64,000 nt of DNA, taken from the NCBI GenBank assembly GCA_963920635.1, contig OY987304.1:29698365-29762364 (forward strand), given 5' to 3'. Source of the DNA: Pseudeuparius sepicola. Lineage: Eukaryota > Arthropoda > Insecta > Coleoptera > Anthribidae. Both the position numbers and the translations under genes were made by a program. This document shows, in pieces, positions 10,548 to 21,877 of this stretch; the first letter of the stretch is position 1; each line of letters opens with the position of its first letter. Under the pieces are notes generated by a model. The model made no database searches and was not told where the DNA came from. It saw only the letters and a program-made list of their open reading frames with translations.

Positions 10548-13500
10548 TCAATTCAGAGACAGAATCGGCAAACTCGGCGTTGTCTGTTGGTCCTCATCGT
10601 CCTGTATCTGATCGGAAACGTTTTCGTCGTCTAACGCAATCAGGTCGGGAATGTTTTCGCAGGAGGTCCCAGTACAGTATAAACACAGAACCGAACATTT
10701 TAATCCTGTCTTCCGGCAACCACAAGCAGGTCCACAACCTTTCTGGCATCTGCACGAGATGCTCTTAAGTAAAACCACTGGAGCTGGTTCCTTTGAAATC
10801 CGTATTGCGTCCAGTCCTGTGGTTGTTCTTCGCCATCAATGATCTGAACTCCCCGCCAGCTCTGTACTTGACAATATGTACGCAATGAATGATGATGGCA
10901 CGCGTCGGATGTTTTTGGCAGCGCCGCGAGATTGAATGAATTTTTGGCGACAGCCCGTACAAAGTTCTTATACCGCAGAGAGTCCAACTTACGCTGTTCG
11001 CTTCCTGCACCATACTGCCTCAACATAAACAGTTCGCCAGCGGCAACGACTTCCGCTAATTCTGCATTGGGATCGTCAAATACCCGAATCGCGTCTGTTA
11101 GTGTTGGGTTTTTTTCTAAAGTTTTGAGGAATCGAATCTTGCCTTGATTGAACAACGCCGATGTAGTGTCACAACCACTGAAGGCATGCACAAATAAGAT
11201 ACTTTTCGCAACAGCATCGCTATATTGCAAACTCTGAGGCGAATAGAACACATCTTCCTTGTTCCCTCTACCTGGCTTGCGCAAATAAACATTTGCAAAA
11301 ACACAAGCAAATCTACGTCTTCTCCTATAACGAATACTGAGGAAAAAGAGGGAACAAGTTCGATGGCAGTCTGCACAATTAATGAATCTGCGTCTTCCAC
11401 TGCCTGCTTAACCGTGTAATTATGTGCTTCCAACTTTGTCTGCAGCAATGCGATGAGGCGCTTTTTATTGAAGCTGTTCGATAAAAATTTTTCTTGTCAC
11501 ACAGTTGGAATCATGGATTCATCAAAGAGTACATCAGTGCCGCAGTGCTGCTTCGAGCGGCGGTTTCTTTCAGCAGATTTCGTACTTGTGTCTGTCCCAC
11601 TTTCGGGATATCTGTCAAAAACAACAATTGTACTCGGCCCATAATGTCTTGTAATATAGTGTATGTAATTCGCGCAAATCATTGCAAATGAATTGTGACG
11701 GCCCCACACAACACGATGGAGCAAGAAACCTCCGTCAACAACGTGCATGGTCGTGTCAACTTCTATGACTGGTGTTACGGGCACATAAGCTTTGTACAGT
11801 GAAGATTTTGCCCCTTTGCGCATACCTTCCTCGGTGAACATTGAAAGCGGAAACGGCGCAAGTTCGTACTGAAAGTATTCTTTCAGTTCATCGTCAGATT
11901 TTTTTGGAATGCATATACGTTGAAACAACAAAAGAGGATTGATTATAACAGGACCCGATGCAATCTTCACACTACATTTAGCAGCGGCTAGAGAGATAAC
12001 TCTCTCCTTACGTTTAAATTTCACCGACACAAAAGTATGACCCAGCATTTGTGTCATCGCAACTGACCCGATTTCGTACGCCTGGTGGCAATTCACGTCG
12101 ACCTCTCCAACAACTCCCGTATTAATCGACATGTTGATCTGTGCTATGCATAGATACAGAACAAAAGTCTTTAACGCATATATTATACAAATATACCATA
12201 CCCAATGTCCACTGGGTCAACGTGGTATCAGAAATCCCACAGCAAAGTGTCAGGCCACCCACAGTTTTCATAGTACGCATCAAGGTCTGCTCGATGGTCA
12301 TGTCCGACCAAATTCCAGACCAGAATTTGTTCGAACGTCGGATAGTGAAATATCCCTCGGTGGTAAAGCGTTCATATTCAACAGGATTCATTTTATCTGG
12401 CAAAGCGAGCATATCTTGTAGGTGGAGCTGACACGATTTTGCATAAAGGAAGTGCCCACTTGCATGGAAATATGGTAACATCTTTTGTATTATCTCCAAG
12501 TGTAGATGCCAGTTGGATGAGCGTTCAGCTTCAATGAATTGTTTCAGGATAGTCACCATGCGAAAATATTGGATCCACAGTTTTGCTGTCGGACCGTGGG
12601 CATCCAGTTGCATGAGACGCTCTTTCAATTTTCCTGCGACGCTTTTGTATGATTCACTCTGTTCTATTGTCAGTATAACCGAGCGATCTGCAGGATCCAA
12701 GAATTCGGACATATGGGCTTTTTCGTCTTCGGTAAGTTCTATAGCTTGCCAAATAATCTTGGCGACCGCTACGTGGCATACAATATGGGCTCTTATGGCC
12801 CTACCATACGCATGCCCTGATAACATCTTATCAGCAGACTGTTCGGCATAAATTACACTCATGAGTTGTTTCAAGCCACTTCCTGCCATGATATAGCCGA
12901 TGGCCCCCATAAACGACATTACCATGTGAAATCCTCTATTTTATTGGGATAATGTTAGTTAATGCAGGGTCAAAATTACTTGCGATAACGTCACGCGCAA
13001 GTTTGTTGCTGCAGACTTTCACATTTTTTTGCTGCGGACAGGAGAGCAGTGAAGACTGTATCATAGTCACTCGGTGGAGCGTTTATAAACGGTAAACACA
13101 AGATTCTACTGCGTTGGTATGGTTTCGAGCAGGTCACTTCTTCCATGAAGCCATTCCAGCCTGGTATGGACTGCATGTTCTGGCTTTTGCCATAAAGCCA
13201 CACTAAGTCGCTGCTCGAGGGGAATATGTCGTTATCAATCGGATGAATTGCTTGCAGGTTTTGGATTGCAATCGATTGAAGACCAGCTCCATGACTCTTC
13301 CCGAACGATTCAATAGGGATGTTACCAAATGCCCCTACCACTTTCGCTGTAGGTATTTTCGTAAGCCGAGGAATTGGTTCATCCGGGATAAGAGCAGCAG
13401 CTGGTGTGACACACTGAATGCCACCCATTGCGTGGAACGTGTTTAGTCCGTCAAGTGTGTTTGTATTGAAATCCGCATTATCGAATACGAATTGCACAAA

Positions 13501-14747
13501 TGCGTCAGATTCGATGGCAATGGGTGGACCCATAATGGCAGATTTTTGAAAGAGTGCAGATTCCTCGTATGTGGCGTAAAATCCCAAAGAAGACATCACG
13601 TCTAACAGTTGTCTAGAACCAAACTTGGTGTGTAGAAACGCTCCAATGCCAATGCTATAATAGAATGAGCCAGAGCTTTAATTTTGATTCCCCACTTATG
13701 TAGGGGCCCACGCTTATGTTTCAAGATTAGGTCGTTAAGAAAAGTTCGCAAAGAGTCCGGTACAACTGTATCTACGTCCTGTAAGAAGTTTGCCGATGGT
13801 GGATATTCCGCAGTTACATAGACTTGTGAACGAATGTCTTCTAAGATGATTGATGCACCAGTCTGAACTATACGCATTCGTTCGTCTTCAGTTTTTTTTT
13901 CTGTTGGTATACCATGTTTCCGTTACAATTTTGAATCCCGTATTTTTAAAGCACACTATTGACGACCGCTTACCACGCTGCACATTGCACAATTATAATG
14001 TCGTCGCCATATTTTTGCAGTAATCGGGTCTGGACCGTTCGTACATCAGGTCGATACTCTCCCTCACACGAGTTCATTAGATCTTCGATGCAAAACTGGC
14101 ATTCCTGTGCGTTTTCTTCTAGATAATTATAAATATTGCTTCATCCACGTTTGTTGCAGGTCGATATCCTCTCTTTTTGTTCGATGAGGGTACACCGGCT
14201 CTTCGATGGAATTTTTTGAAGCATGAATGGTGATAGCGAGCCTCCACTGCAACTAAATCACCAATATTTGCGAAACGATTCGCAACTGCTCGACTCCAAT
14301 CATCTTTGCGCTTTTCACCACACGCTAGAATTTTTTCTTTCATTCCTAGGGTTCGCACTTCATAAACGGGGTCCCGATCAGATAGTCTCGCTCTCTTTAA
14401 ATCTTCCTTCTTTATCACCGTATCACAAAAAAACAACTAGTCTTAAAATCGAATTGCGGCACCACAGATCGTCCTGAAGTCGAAGATTTATCAGCGCATG
14501 CACTGCCTTGATTATCGCGTTGTTTACGTTTTGATGATGCAATGAGTTTCGGATTTATATAATGTTTGCGGCACGAGTCATGCACAGTAACTGTTTGTTG
14601 ATCCACCAACACTGTATCACTTTTACCATCTTCTCGCAATTGGCTAGATCTTCTTAACGTGTTTATGCCTTTTTCTTTCACCTCCACTGTATGTCCTTCG
14701 CGCAATGTTTGCTCACATATGAAACAATTTTTATCAAGTGACGCCAT
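10548..14747 (-). pseudogene. Broken Academ-like transposon protein with XPG/FEN1-like nuclease and CXC motif
   Basis: The frame starts at MASLDKNCFICEQ (14747) and runs through segments in different frames: 14747-14415, 14436-14119, 13877-12991, 12925-12122, 12132-11497, 11448-11116, 11284-10700 and 10778-10548. In order they show a Cys/His N-terminus (CFICEQ, HHSCFKKFH), a middle region with FDNADFNTNTLDG and MSFMGAIGYIMAGSG, then nuclease-like motifs VVFDRYP, IGEDVDLLVFL and HAFSGCDTTSALFNQGK. The last resembles the GCD helix-hairpin-helix of FEN1-type nucleases. A cysteine-rich CXC segment (SCRCQKGCGPACGCRKTG) ends it. Several breaks lie at or near homopolymers, for example A7 near 14427. 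A GTAAGC splice-donor-like site near 13976 hints at introns. I know this architecture from multicopy invertebrate and fish proteins; the superfamily name is inferred. Confidence 0.75.
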
Positions 14748-14915
14748 GATGTAGGTACACTGCATTCGCGAACACCACACTACGGGCACGTTGCGGAAAG
14801 AGACGAAAGGTGAGAACCCTGTCGGCAGCCAACGTTAGATTTATGCGTTGACTGACGTCTTTCATGTTTGACAGTTCTCTGGCTCACCATGCGCTTCCCG
14901 GAGACAAAATACAAT

Positions 14916-15792
14916 AGCCGTATTCGAGCGAATGACCAATAATTACCGGTAACAAATGGTATTTACCAATGATTTTCGAGCGGTTTTGGTTCTAAATGGT
15001 AATAGAATTTCACGTCATCAACAAGCCCTTTGTGACGTCACCAATATGACATTTTATAACCGATAACGACCGGGCTTTGGAGCGGTTTTAATATGTTTTA
15101 TCTCTCTCCACTGTCAAATTTTTGTAGTGTTGTGGATTGTGGGCCTGATTCGAACCCCAAAAAGATAAACAAAAGACTGCTTTTTCGCGAGTATTATTAA
15201 GTTATTAGAATTTATTTAAAATGGAAGATAAGGTCTGGTGTCCTCCCAAATGGCAAAGTAGATAAAACATGGTTTGTATCTACTTTTCGGAGAACATCTA
15301 TGAGTCTCCTATAGTTGTTTTTTCCCATTCGAAATAATCTAAAGAAATGATAATCTTCATAATCTATCATCAAATTTTCTGTTGTCGTTAACTTGGGTAC
15401 CATCGGATGTAGTTTTGTGTATACCTATCAGGCCTATTTTTATATTTGAGTCGTCTATACACATAATATTTTGAATGAATATTTCATCCTCTTCAAATTG
15501 TTCATATAGTAGTATTAATGAACGTGAATTCATTACAAAAAAATTATTTTGTTTTATATTAGCTATAATGCTTTGCGCGACGCCGAACATACAAAACATG
15601 TAGGTACATCTAACCCCAATATATTTTGTGCCCCCCACAAAATTATATAGGTTAAATATGACATGACCAACAAATAACCGATTGCTTTCGAGCGACTAAA
15701 ACGGTTATAGCACTGGGGACATTGAAGGGCATAACCAAGGGCATAACCTGAAGTAACCGCGGTTATTGCTGGTCATTCGCTCGAATTCGGCT
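14916..15792 (-). mobile_element. Nested Harbinger-like element
   Basis: The ends are inverted (AGCCGTATTCGAGCGAATGA at the left, its near-complement at the right), and AAT flanks both sides (14913-14915 and 15793-15795), a 3-bp duplication as in PIF/Harbinger elements. The inside holds a short transposase remnant on the minus strand. It lies between the start of the Academ-like coding region and the right inverted repeat, so it inserted later. Confidence 0.65.
15212..15638 (-). pseudogene. Harbinger-like transposase N-terminal remnant
   Basis: Two overlapping frames, 15638-15357 and 15403-15212, read as one decayed protein start. The first contains NSRSLILLYEQFEEDEIF; the second DYHFFRLFRMGKNNYRRLID, the kind of acidic then aromatic/basic N-terminal region that precedes the DDE domain in HARBI1-like transposases. 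No catalytic DDE segment is present. The call rests on general resemblance and on the terminal repeats and 3-bp duplication of the surrounding element. Another PIF-like family is possible. Confidence 0.45.
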
Positions 15793-16056
15793 AATGCAAA
15801 ATACATTGTAATTGACCATAGGCGTGAGAAGCCTTATTAATACGTCAGTCCCTTGGACTGATGATGATGATGATGACGTCAGTCAACGATTTATGTTTAA
15901 ATGTTTGTTACCTAAAAAAAATCACGTAGGTACATATCTCTGACGCCTGGCGTAAACAAAAGCACGCGTTCGACGACCTTCCGCAAACCAAGGCGATTGG
16001 TCGATAAACTATGAACTATCAGCCATGACTACTAATGCACAAAAATAATAAATGTG
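15793..16056. other. Spacer inside the large transposon
   Basis: No gene. GACGTCAGTCAACG near 15877 is the inverse of CGTTGACTGACGTC near 14848, so this pair once flanked the site of the nested element. A short TGATGA microsatellite lies near 15860. Confidence 0.5.
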
Positions 16057-16578
16057 GAGGCGTAGTTATTAACAATTAGAAAATACCCGTATCGGAGTAT
16101 GTAGCGGCGCGCTTCAAAAAATCATATAATTTATTATATTCGACCAAATGTATCAAATCGGGCATCTGCAGACTCGGAAAACATTATTCTTTCAGAAAAA
16201 AAAATATTACAGAATTTTTTAATAGCGATATTCATCTTAATCGGCGATGAAATTCTGATTTTGTTGAAAATTGCAAACCAGCCCCCAACTTTGGCACGGC
16301 GTAGAGCGGAAACTGTTGGTCGCAGACGAAAAATGTAAAAACCAAAATTGTGCACAATTTTGTTCTCTTCATATTTTATTTCAACTTTTTTTCGATAGCG
16401 GTTACCACAACGGCGCTATTTCCAGAAAAGCGTCCCGACGCAGAGTTTTCATCCCTCCACCCCTCGAACGGCAACACCCTGAAGTCGCAAACTCAGGTGT
16501 ACTATCATGTCTACCATCCCACCAAATTTCATTTCTGTCCGACCTTTTGCGAATAGAAACTCCCCATTGCCTGGCCTA
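16057..16578. repeat. Right terminal inverted repeat
   Basis: This is the inverse partner of 9787-10312. It begins GAGGCGTAGTTATTAACAAT and ends CCATTGCCTGGCCTA. Confidence 0.9.
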
Positions 16579-16734
16579 TTATTGTATTGACAGGAATACT
16601 TTTTGATATCAAGAACCTGAACCGAACTGATTAAAGACTACTTTTTCAAGTTGCTTGGAAAATTCATAAAAAAATGATTAACAGTAAATGAACGAAACGT
16701 TTAACTCAAAAAAAAAACTTCAACAATTTTGTTT

Positions 16735-16775
16735 TCTGAGCTATCGGAGAATAAATCTTCCTCCTTTCTCAAATA
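16735..16775 (-). ncRNA. Degenerate hammerhead-like motif in P1 left arm
   Basis: On the minus strand the layout of the other motifs is retained: TTGAGAA in place of CTGANGA, extra A, stem II GGAG with CTCC, then GAT instead of GAA, palindrome AGCT, C. Two core changes and the GAT make self-cleavage unlikely. It is called only because the same position in copy 38961-39001 keeps more of the motif. Confidence 0.35.
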
Positions 16776-17141
16776 GAATGTCGCGTCAAAGTGAAATGAC
16801 ATAATAATAAATGTAAAATGAAAGTGTCATGACAAAATTAAAGTGTCATGACAACCAAAACAATAACCTAGCCACCTGTCTGATATTGTACCCTGTTTTC
16901 TGTCTAATTATCTACATAAACAACTAACCTCTTTTGGATAACTGGCTATAATATTTTACTGAATTACACTGAAAAGTCAGCAACATATTAAATATGTATT
17001 TCCTAGAATAAATTATTATGATATCTTTACTTTTCAGAAAAAAACAAAACAAAAATACATTAAGATCAATGCTAGTTAAAGCATTTTTTTATTATTTTAT
17101 TTAATGAAGTAAAAAGTTCAAAAATTGCATTTATAAAATTC

Positions 17142-17345
17142 TTTACGAATGTGGAAAGTTCTATATTAGGGAGACTTAGTACGCCATTTAACGTTCTTTT
17201 AAAAGAGCATAATAATGATGTCACGCAAAATCAAATTTCAATGTCAAAAATATGTGAACACTCTTTCAATAATATTCATAGAATTTTGTGGGACAAAGGA
17301 ATCGTAGAATTTTGTGGGACTAAGGAATCAACAATTTTATTCTAG
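17142..17345 (+). pseudogene. Penelope-like GIY-YIG endonuclease fragment (P1)
   Basis: The translation reads ECGKFYIRET, then after a frameshift FNVLLKEHNNDVTQN, SKICEHSFNNIHRILWDK. This follows the second half of the GIY-YIG domain of Penelope-like elements: (K)FYIGET, R-x-KEH, then a distal EH...N.HRILWD segment. The conserved glycine of YIG is replaced by arginine. The GVY/GIY strand is not visible upstream, so the piece is 5'-truncated. It encodes the single-strand-nicking endonuclease used in target-primed integration by the family; this copy cannot function. Confidence 0.65.
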
Positions 17346-17532
17346 GAAATACGGGCAACTCTGTTGCAGAATGTTCAGTGGAGCTGAGTAAAATATTAGG
17401 TATTGCCAGTTATTCAAAAAGAAGTTAGTATAGACAATCAGATAGAACACAGGGTACAATATCAGACAGGTGGCGAGGCTATTGTCTTTGTTGTCATAAT
17501 ACTTTAACTTGACATTTGTTATTCTGTCATTA

Positions 17533-17573
17533 TCTTTGCGAAAGGATAAATATTTAGTCCCCGAACGCTCAGA
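17533..17573 (+). ncRNA. Degenerate hammerhead-like motif in P1 right arm
   Basis: On the plus strand, downstream of the endonuclease piece, TTTGCGAA, extra A, GGA with TCC, GAA, CGCT, C and AGA occupy the positions of the hammerhead layout. The core and stem III are changed, so this is a decayed copy recognised through its siblings. Confidence 0.3.
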
Positions 17574-17769
17574 AAACAAAGTTGTTGAAGTTCTTTTTTG
17601 AGTTAAACGTTCAAAGCACGTTAAGCATTTATGAATTTTTCTAGCAACTTGAAAAAATTGCCTATTACATAGAAGAATTTACATAGAAGAATTTACTACG
17701 ACAAGAAGTCCAATCCTTATGGTAGCGCTGAAAATGCCCCAGCCGGTCTACATTTATAATTTTTAGGAC

Positions 17770-17945
17770 TCGTGCGGTAGCCGAACGGCGCGCGGTTGCC
17801 AAATCACCACCGGCCGTGCCCGTCGCCACCGCCACGTTGGCCGCGGCCGGCCGCCCCGAGGAGCCGGGCGGCGGGCGCGCGAATGCGAATCAGTGAATCA
17901 GTGGCCAGCTCAAACGAAAGTGCGGGGAGGTGGCTAGGGGTTCAA
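17770..17945. other. GC-rich CpG-dense islet, possible old promoter
   Basis: About 120 bases (17775-17885) are very rich in G and C with many CG steps (GCCGCGGCCGGCCGCC, GGCGGGCGCGCG), in a window that is otherwise AT-rich. TCAGT, the arthropod initiator word, occurs twice just after it (about 17889 and 17897). I see no coding frame with a domain. It may be a promoter or first exon, or a GC-rich repeat. Confidence 0.4.
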
Positions 17946-18077
17946 TTCTTGAACTGAGGAGTGAGGAGTTATCCCTCAAATGAAGACGGCGTTTTGTTCT
18001 CCTGTTATGATACATTCACTCTCACTCGGGAATCGATTTCATTGACTCAAGAATAAGGCCCCAGCCCAGAGCTTTGG

Positions 18078-18204
18078 TATAGTCCACGGCACGAAAGAAT
18101 GATCACTTCCAACACAGTCGAAGCGTCAAGTATTTGCTTAAGCCAACCTACTAAACGCTCAGACTTGGCTTCAATTGGTCATTCTTTCGTGCGGTGGACT
18201 ATAT
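18078..18204. mobile_element. Short inverted-repeat element (MITE)
   Basis: The ends TATAGTCCACGGCACGAAAG and its near-complement are about 30 bp long and enclose about 70 bases. TA at both edges would fit a Tc1/mariner-type duplication. No coding capacity. Confidence 0.65.
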
Positions 18205-18356
18205 ATACTTGGTATATATATGCCCTATGGCATTTTAATTTTAGCGGAAATATTAAACTACCTACCTAGGTACCAAAATAGAAATATATTATTTCCAAGT
18301 TTTTAGACAATAAAAAAAATACAGGCACATGAAAATAATATTTAGCTACTATAGGT

Positions 18357-18846
18357 ACAGAGTTTTTCCGTAATTTTTCAACCAGGAAGAACCTAGATTT
18401 TTGATCCTTGAAAGATACTTGTTACATGAAAGCTGCAGGATACGAGTATTTTACGTACAGTCGAAATCTGTTAGCAGATCAAACAATTGAATATCGGAAA
18501 ATTCAGAAAAATATATAGGTACCTAAACTTTTTTTTTATTTTTCTAAGATTAACAATAAAAAAGATGCACCCATTATTCCATACATTTGACGGGCCCTCT
18601 ATATATTGTTGGAATAAGAAGGACTAGTGTATTTATAAAATCCAAAAATATACAAGGTGTTCTATTTAAAAACCAAAAGTTTATATATTTTTCTTAATTT
18701 TCCGATATTCACTTGTTTGATCTGCTAACAGATTCTGACGGTCCATGATATATCATACAACAATATCATAAAACATAAAAGATTTTTTTTCTGGGATCAA
18801 AAATGGACGTGCTAGTGGGGGTTGAAAAATATACGGAAAACCCTGT
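18357..18846. mobile_element. Inverted-repeat element ending ACAGAGTTTTTCCGTA
   Basis: The ends are ACAGAGTTTTTCCGTA and, inverted, ACAGGGTTTTCCGTAT. The arms also share GAATATCGGAAAATT and TCTGTTAGCAGATCAAAC in inverted order. It belongs to the ACAGGG-ended group common in this window. No coding capacity. Confidence 0.7.
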
Positions 18847-18869
18847 ACAAGGTAGTCACAGTTATTTTA

Positions 18870-19603
18870 GCCCATACCTACAGCCTTTGTTTGTGGAGAT
18901 ACGGAAAAAAGCGTAGATGCAAAAGTTGTAGGGTTTTAGGTGTATTATCTTTTGGCTCTAAGAGATACATAGAGAAAAAAAATTGAACTTAGATTTTCTT
19001 TAATGGAAAATCCAATACGTATATTTTTGGATATTTGAATTCTGTTTATTTTTGCGAGTAATATATCACATTAAATATTCGTTTTTAGTAGTTTTTGAAA
19101 TATTCAAAGATGAATATTTTATTTAACCCTGATTTGTAGTTAAACTAGTAGAGATAGAGGATCGTGTCATTAACAACAAATGCTTATTTATTTTTCAGGA
19201 ATGTTATCAAATTTTCGTATCAATGGGTTGTTGTAAATCTCCAGAAATCCGAATTTCACTAAAAACGGTAAAAACTCAAATGGGCGATTTTGAATGTTAA
19301 TAGGACATTTGCCACATCAAGACAAGTATTTTTTTGTTAAAGGCATGATCTTCTACCTCTTCTAGTTTAACCACAAATCAGGGTTAAAAATCGAAATTTT
19401 CGAAATATCATATTGAATAAGTATTTCAAAAAGTACTTAAAATAACTACTTAGTGTGATATATCATTAGACTCGCAAAAATAAGTAGAATTTCATCTCTT
19501 ACTGCCAAAAGATAATACACCTGAAACCTTACAACTTTTGCCTCAACACTTTCTTTCGTTAGGTACCTATCATATCTCCAAAAATAAAGGCTGTAGGTAT
19601 GGG
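18870..19603. mobile_element. Long-armed foldback element
   Basis: Arms of roughly 250-330 bases are inverted copies. The outer ends are CCCATACCTACAGCCTTT and its near-complement; inner landmarks are TAACCCTGATTTGTAGTTAA and its partner near 19368. The element directly abuts its neighbours on both sides. Confidence 0.7.
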
Positions 19604-19705
19604 TACTTTAATGTCTAAAAAAAGAAACAACACAAAAAATAGTTGATGCTCATATAAATCGTATTGACAAAAAATTGCAAAACAAATTAATACCCAGCAG
19701 GATAT

Positions 19706-20280
19706 ACAGGGTGTTTCATTAATATGGTAAAAAAAACTGAAACTGGGAGTAGAGGGGACCAAAATATGACGATTGAGCGCAACATCGCTTATACAAATGT
19801 TGATGGTTAAAAAGATACAGGGCGTTCAAAGTTAAAATTTTATTTGCAAATTTCTTAATAACTTCGACAGTTTTTATGATATCGGCTTAAAAATTGGTAC
19901 ATTGGGGTTTTTTAGGACGGCAAACAAGAATATTTTATCAGTTTTAATGTAGTCCCTAGAGGGCGCCACTTACTCCCTTAAAAAAAGTTGTGCGTACTTT
20001 TAAATAATTCTAAGGGAGTAAGTGGCGCCCTCTAGGGACTACATTAAAACTGATAAAATATGATTTTCAATGATGATGATGATTTTCAAAACTGAAAATT
20101 TTAAAAATTTATATTAGAAACAATATTCGCGAAAACCGACTGAATGGGTTAACACTCCTTTATATGTATTCTATGAAATAACCATATCTCCAGAGGAGAT
20201 ATTCGAAGAGTTCAAGACCAAAAAAAGAATACTTGATTTTGTGATATAGATTTTACTGGTTCGAAGGAGAATTATTTTTA
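19706..20280. mobile_element. Partial ACAGGGTG element with a perfect 49-bp hairpin
   Basis: A left terminus, ACAGGGTGTTTCATTAATAT, is present without a matching right end. Inside, 19932-19980 and 20011-20059 are perfect 49-base inverted arms around a 30-base loop. The arms contain CCCTAGAGGGCGCCAC, a word that resembles the CTCF core. Confidence 0.6.
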
Positions 20281-20286
20281 TGTTAT

Positions 20287-20801
20287 ACAGGGTGTCCGGT
20301 AATAACTTAAAAAATTAAAAAGAAAAATGGGAAATATGACGAAAAGTTCATAATGAACATAGGTTCGCAGATGTTTGGTTTTCGAGATCCAGGGTGTGAA
20401 AATTTCAATTTCGGTTTTTTTAAGTAACTTTTTGAGACGACAAAATTCTCTTGCGAAAAAACAACAACAACAAGTTAATTAAACTGTCAAAAAATAAATA
20501 TGCTTGTTTATTTAAATTTTACTGTCAAAAAAGTTAGGGCAAATTAAATTAAATAATGATAGCCTACGCAGCGCCCTCTACGGATTGCACCAAAAATAAT
20601 ACCAAAATATACCAAATTTTGCAAGAAAATTTTGTCGTCTCAAAAGTTACTTAAAAATATCGAAAATAAAATTTCAATTTCAACACCCTGCATCTCGAAA
20701 ACCAAACATCTGCGGACCCATGTTCATGTGAACTTTTCGTCATATTTTCCATTTTTCTTTTTAATTTTTCAAGTTGGTGCATTTATTTCCGGACACCCTG
20801 T
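20287..20801. mobile_element. Inverted-repeat element ending ACAGGGTGTCCGG
   Basis: Arms of about 120 bp are inverted copies (AAAAATGGGAAATATGACG, ACATAGGTTCGCAGATGTTT and partners). The outer words are ACAGGGTGTCC and GGACACCCTGT. The centre contains CAGCGCCCTCTACGG. No transposase. Confidence 0.75.
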
Positions 20802-21614
20802 GTTATTTTAGAAAATATGTTTTTGTTCTGTTTTTATCCATTAAAATTATCGACAGAGTTTTGTCGTTTATAACTGATTTGTCCCCCCAGACGTTAATCC
20901 TGCGGATACGCCACTGAAAAGCTATATTGTTAACTATAATCACCAAGAAGAACTCCACTATGTGGAAACTCTATTTAGCAGTAAAAACGTCCGTATGGAT
21001 TCAAATTGCGCATGTGCAAATAACTTTTAACTTGAATGTATGCTTTATTTCTTTAAAGAAAAACATAAAGCAAAAGCATAAAGATAAAGTTGCTGTATGA
21101 ACCAGGCTTAACTGTCGGCGACGCCATTAAAAACAAAATATTGTTTATAGAACTGTTGTACTACTAAGTTCATAATGTAAAAATTACTAATTACCTTATC
21201 TAAAATAACGTGATTAATAATAAAATAACTATTATTAAAGAGCTTAGAATAAAAGGGGTGGTGCAACGTTCTTTAAGTTAAATAGAATCGTCTATGCTCC
21301 GAGAACATATTATATTATTATTATTATGTAGGTAGTACCACAGAATATTTTAGTTATTCTGAGGTAGTACCTATACTTAATCTAAATAGGTATGTAATTT
21401 TTGAAAAAGTGTCACTTGGAAACCATTTTATTCTAAGCTTTTCAATTAAGTATTTGAAATATTATATTATTTACCAGAATTTACTATCCATTGCTGACAT
21501 AACGTGTCATTTCGGTAGGGAAATGTATACATTTTCACATTGTTATCTCGTCTGGTAAGCATACAGTTGAAATATTGGCAAACATTTCCAGCCATCATAT
21601 ACTAATTTTTATTA
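20802..21614. other. No gene recognised
   Basis: AT-rich sequence, including TAT/TAA runs near 21310. I see nothing I can support. Confidence 0.5.
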
Positions 21615-21639
21615 CACAAACTCCGATATAATATTAAAC

Positions 21640-21877
21640 CTTAGCCACAGCGAGCGCGAATGTCTTGGCGAGCGGAACGACAAATTGGCATACTTGTAAA
21701 CAAACCCGCTTCACCCCTCGCTGCCCGCGCCTAATCGATCGATGAGAGTTCCTACTGGACGCGAGTCGCGACCGGCCACCGGGGACCGGATAGAAGATAT
21801 GGCAACAAACGATGTGATTCGGACGGTGTCGGCCGGTTCCCTGCAGCATGGAACTCGGCTCTCAAAGCCGAGTTCCA
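21640..21877. other. GC-rich islet ending in a perfect hairpin
   Basis: About 230 bases are clearly richer in G and C than the surroundings. The stretch ends in TGGAACTCGGCT, a 5-base loop and the exact complement (21849-21877). The overlapping small frames show no domain. Its role is unknown. Confidence 0.4.

Larger units (their letters stand above)
9787..16578 (-). mobile_element. Large DNA transposon with long terminal inverted repeats, Academ-like
   Basis: The unit is about 6.8 kb. Its ends, TAGGCCAGGCAATGGG and the complement, start inverted repeats of about 525 bp. TTA flanks both sides (9784-9786 and 16579-16581), consistent with a 3-bp target-site duplication. A single coding region on the minus strand (14747 to 10548) holds a zinc-binding N-terminus, an XPG/FEN1-like nuclease region and a C-terminal CXC zinc motif. 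From memory, Academ elements combine an XPG-type nuclease with 3- to 4-bp duplications, so I favour that superfamily; the placement is inference. A Harbinger-like element is nested at 14916-15792. The coding region has several frameshifts, so this copy is dead. Confidence 0.7.
16629..17661. mobile_element. Penelope-like element remnant with inverted 3' ends (family P1)
   Basis: A decayed GIY-YIG endonuclease piece (17142-17345, plus strand) is followed by its 3' untranslated region up to 17661. The left part, 16629-17030, is an inverted copy of that same 3' region, sharing for example ACCTGTCTGATATTGTACCC. Inverted or tandem partial copies are a known habit of Penelope-like insertions. A third copy of the same 3' region with more of the coding end is at 38853-39300. 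Confidence 0.65.
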
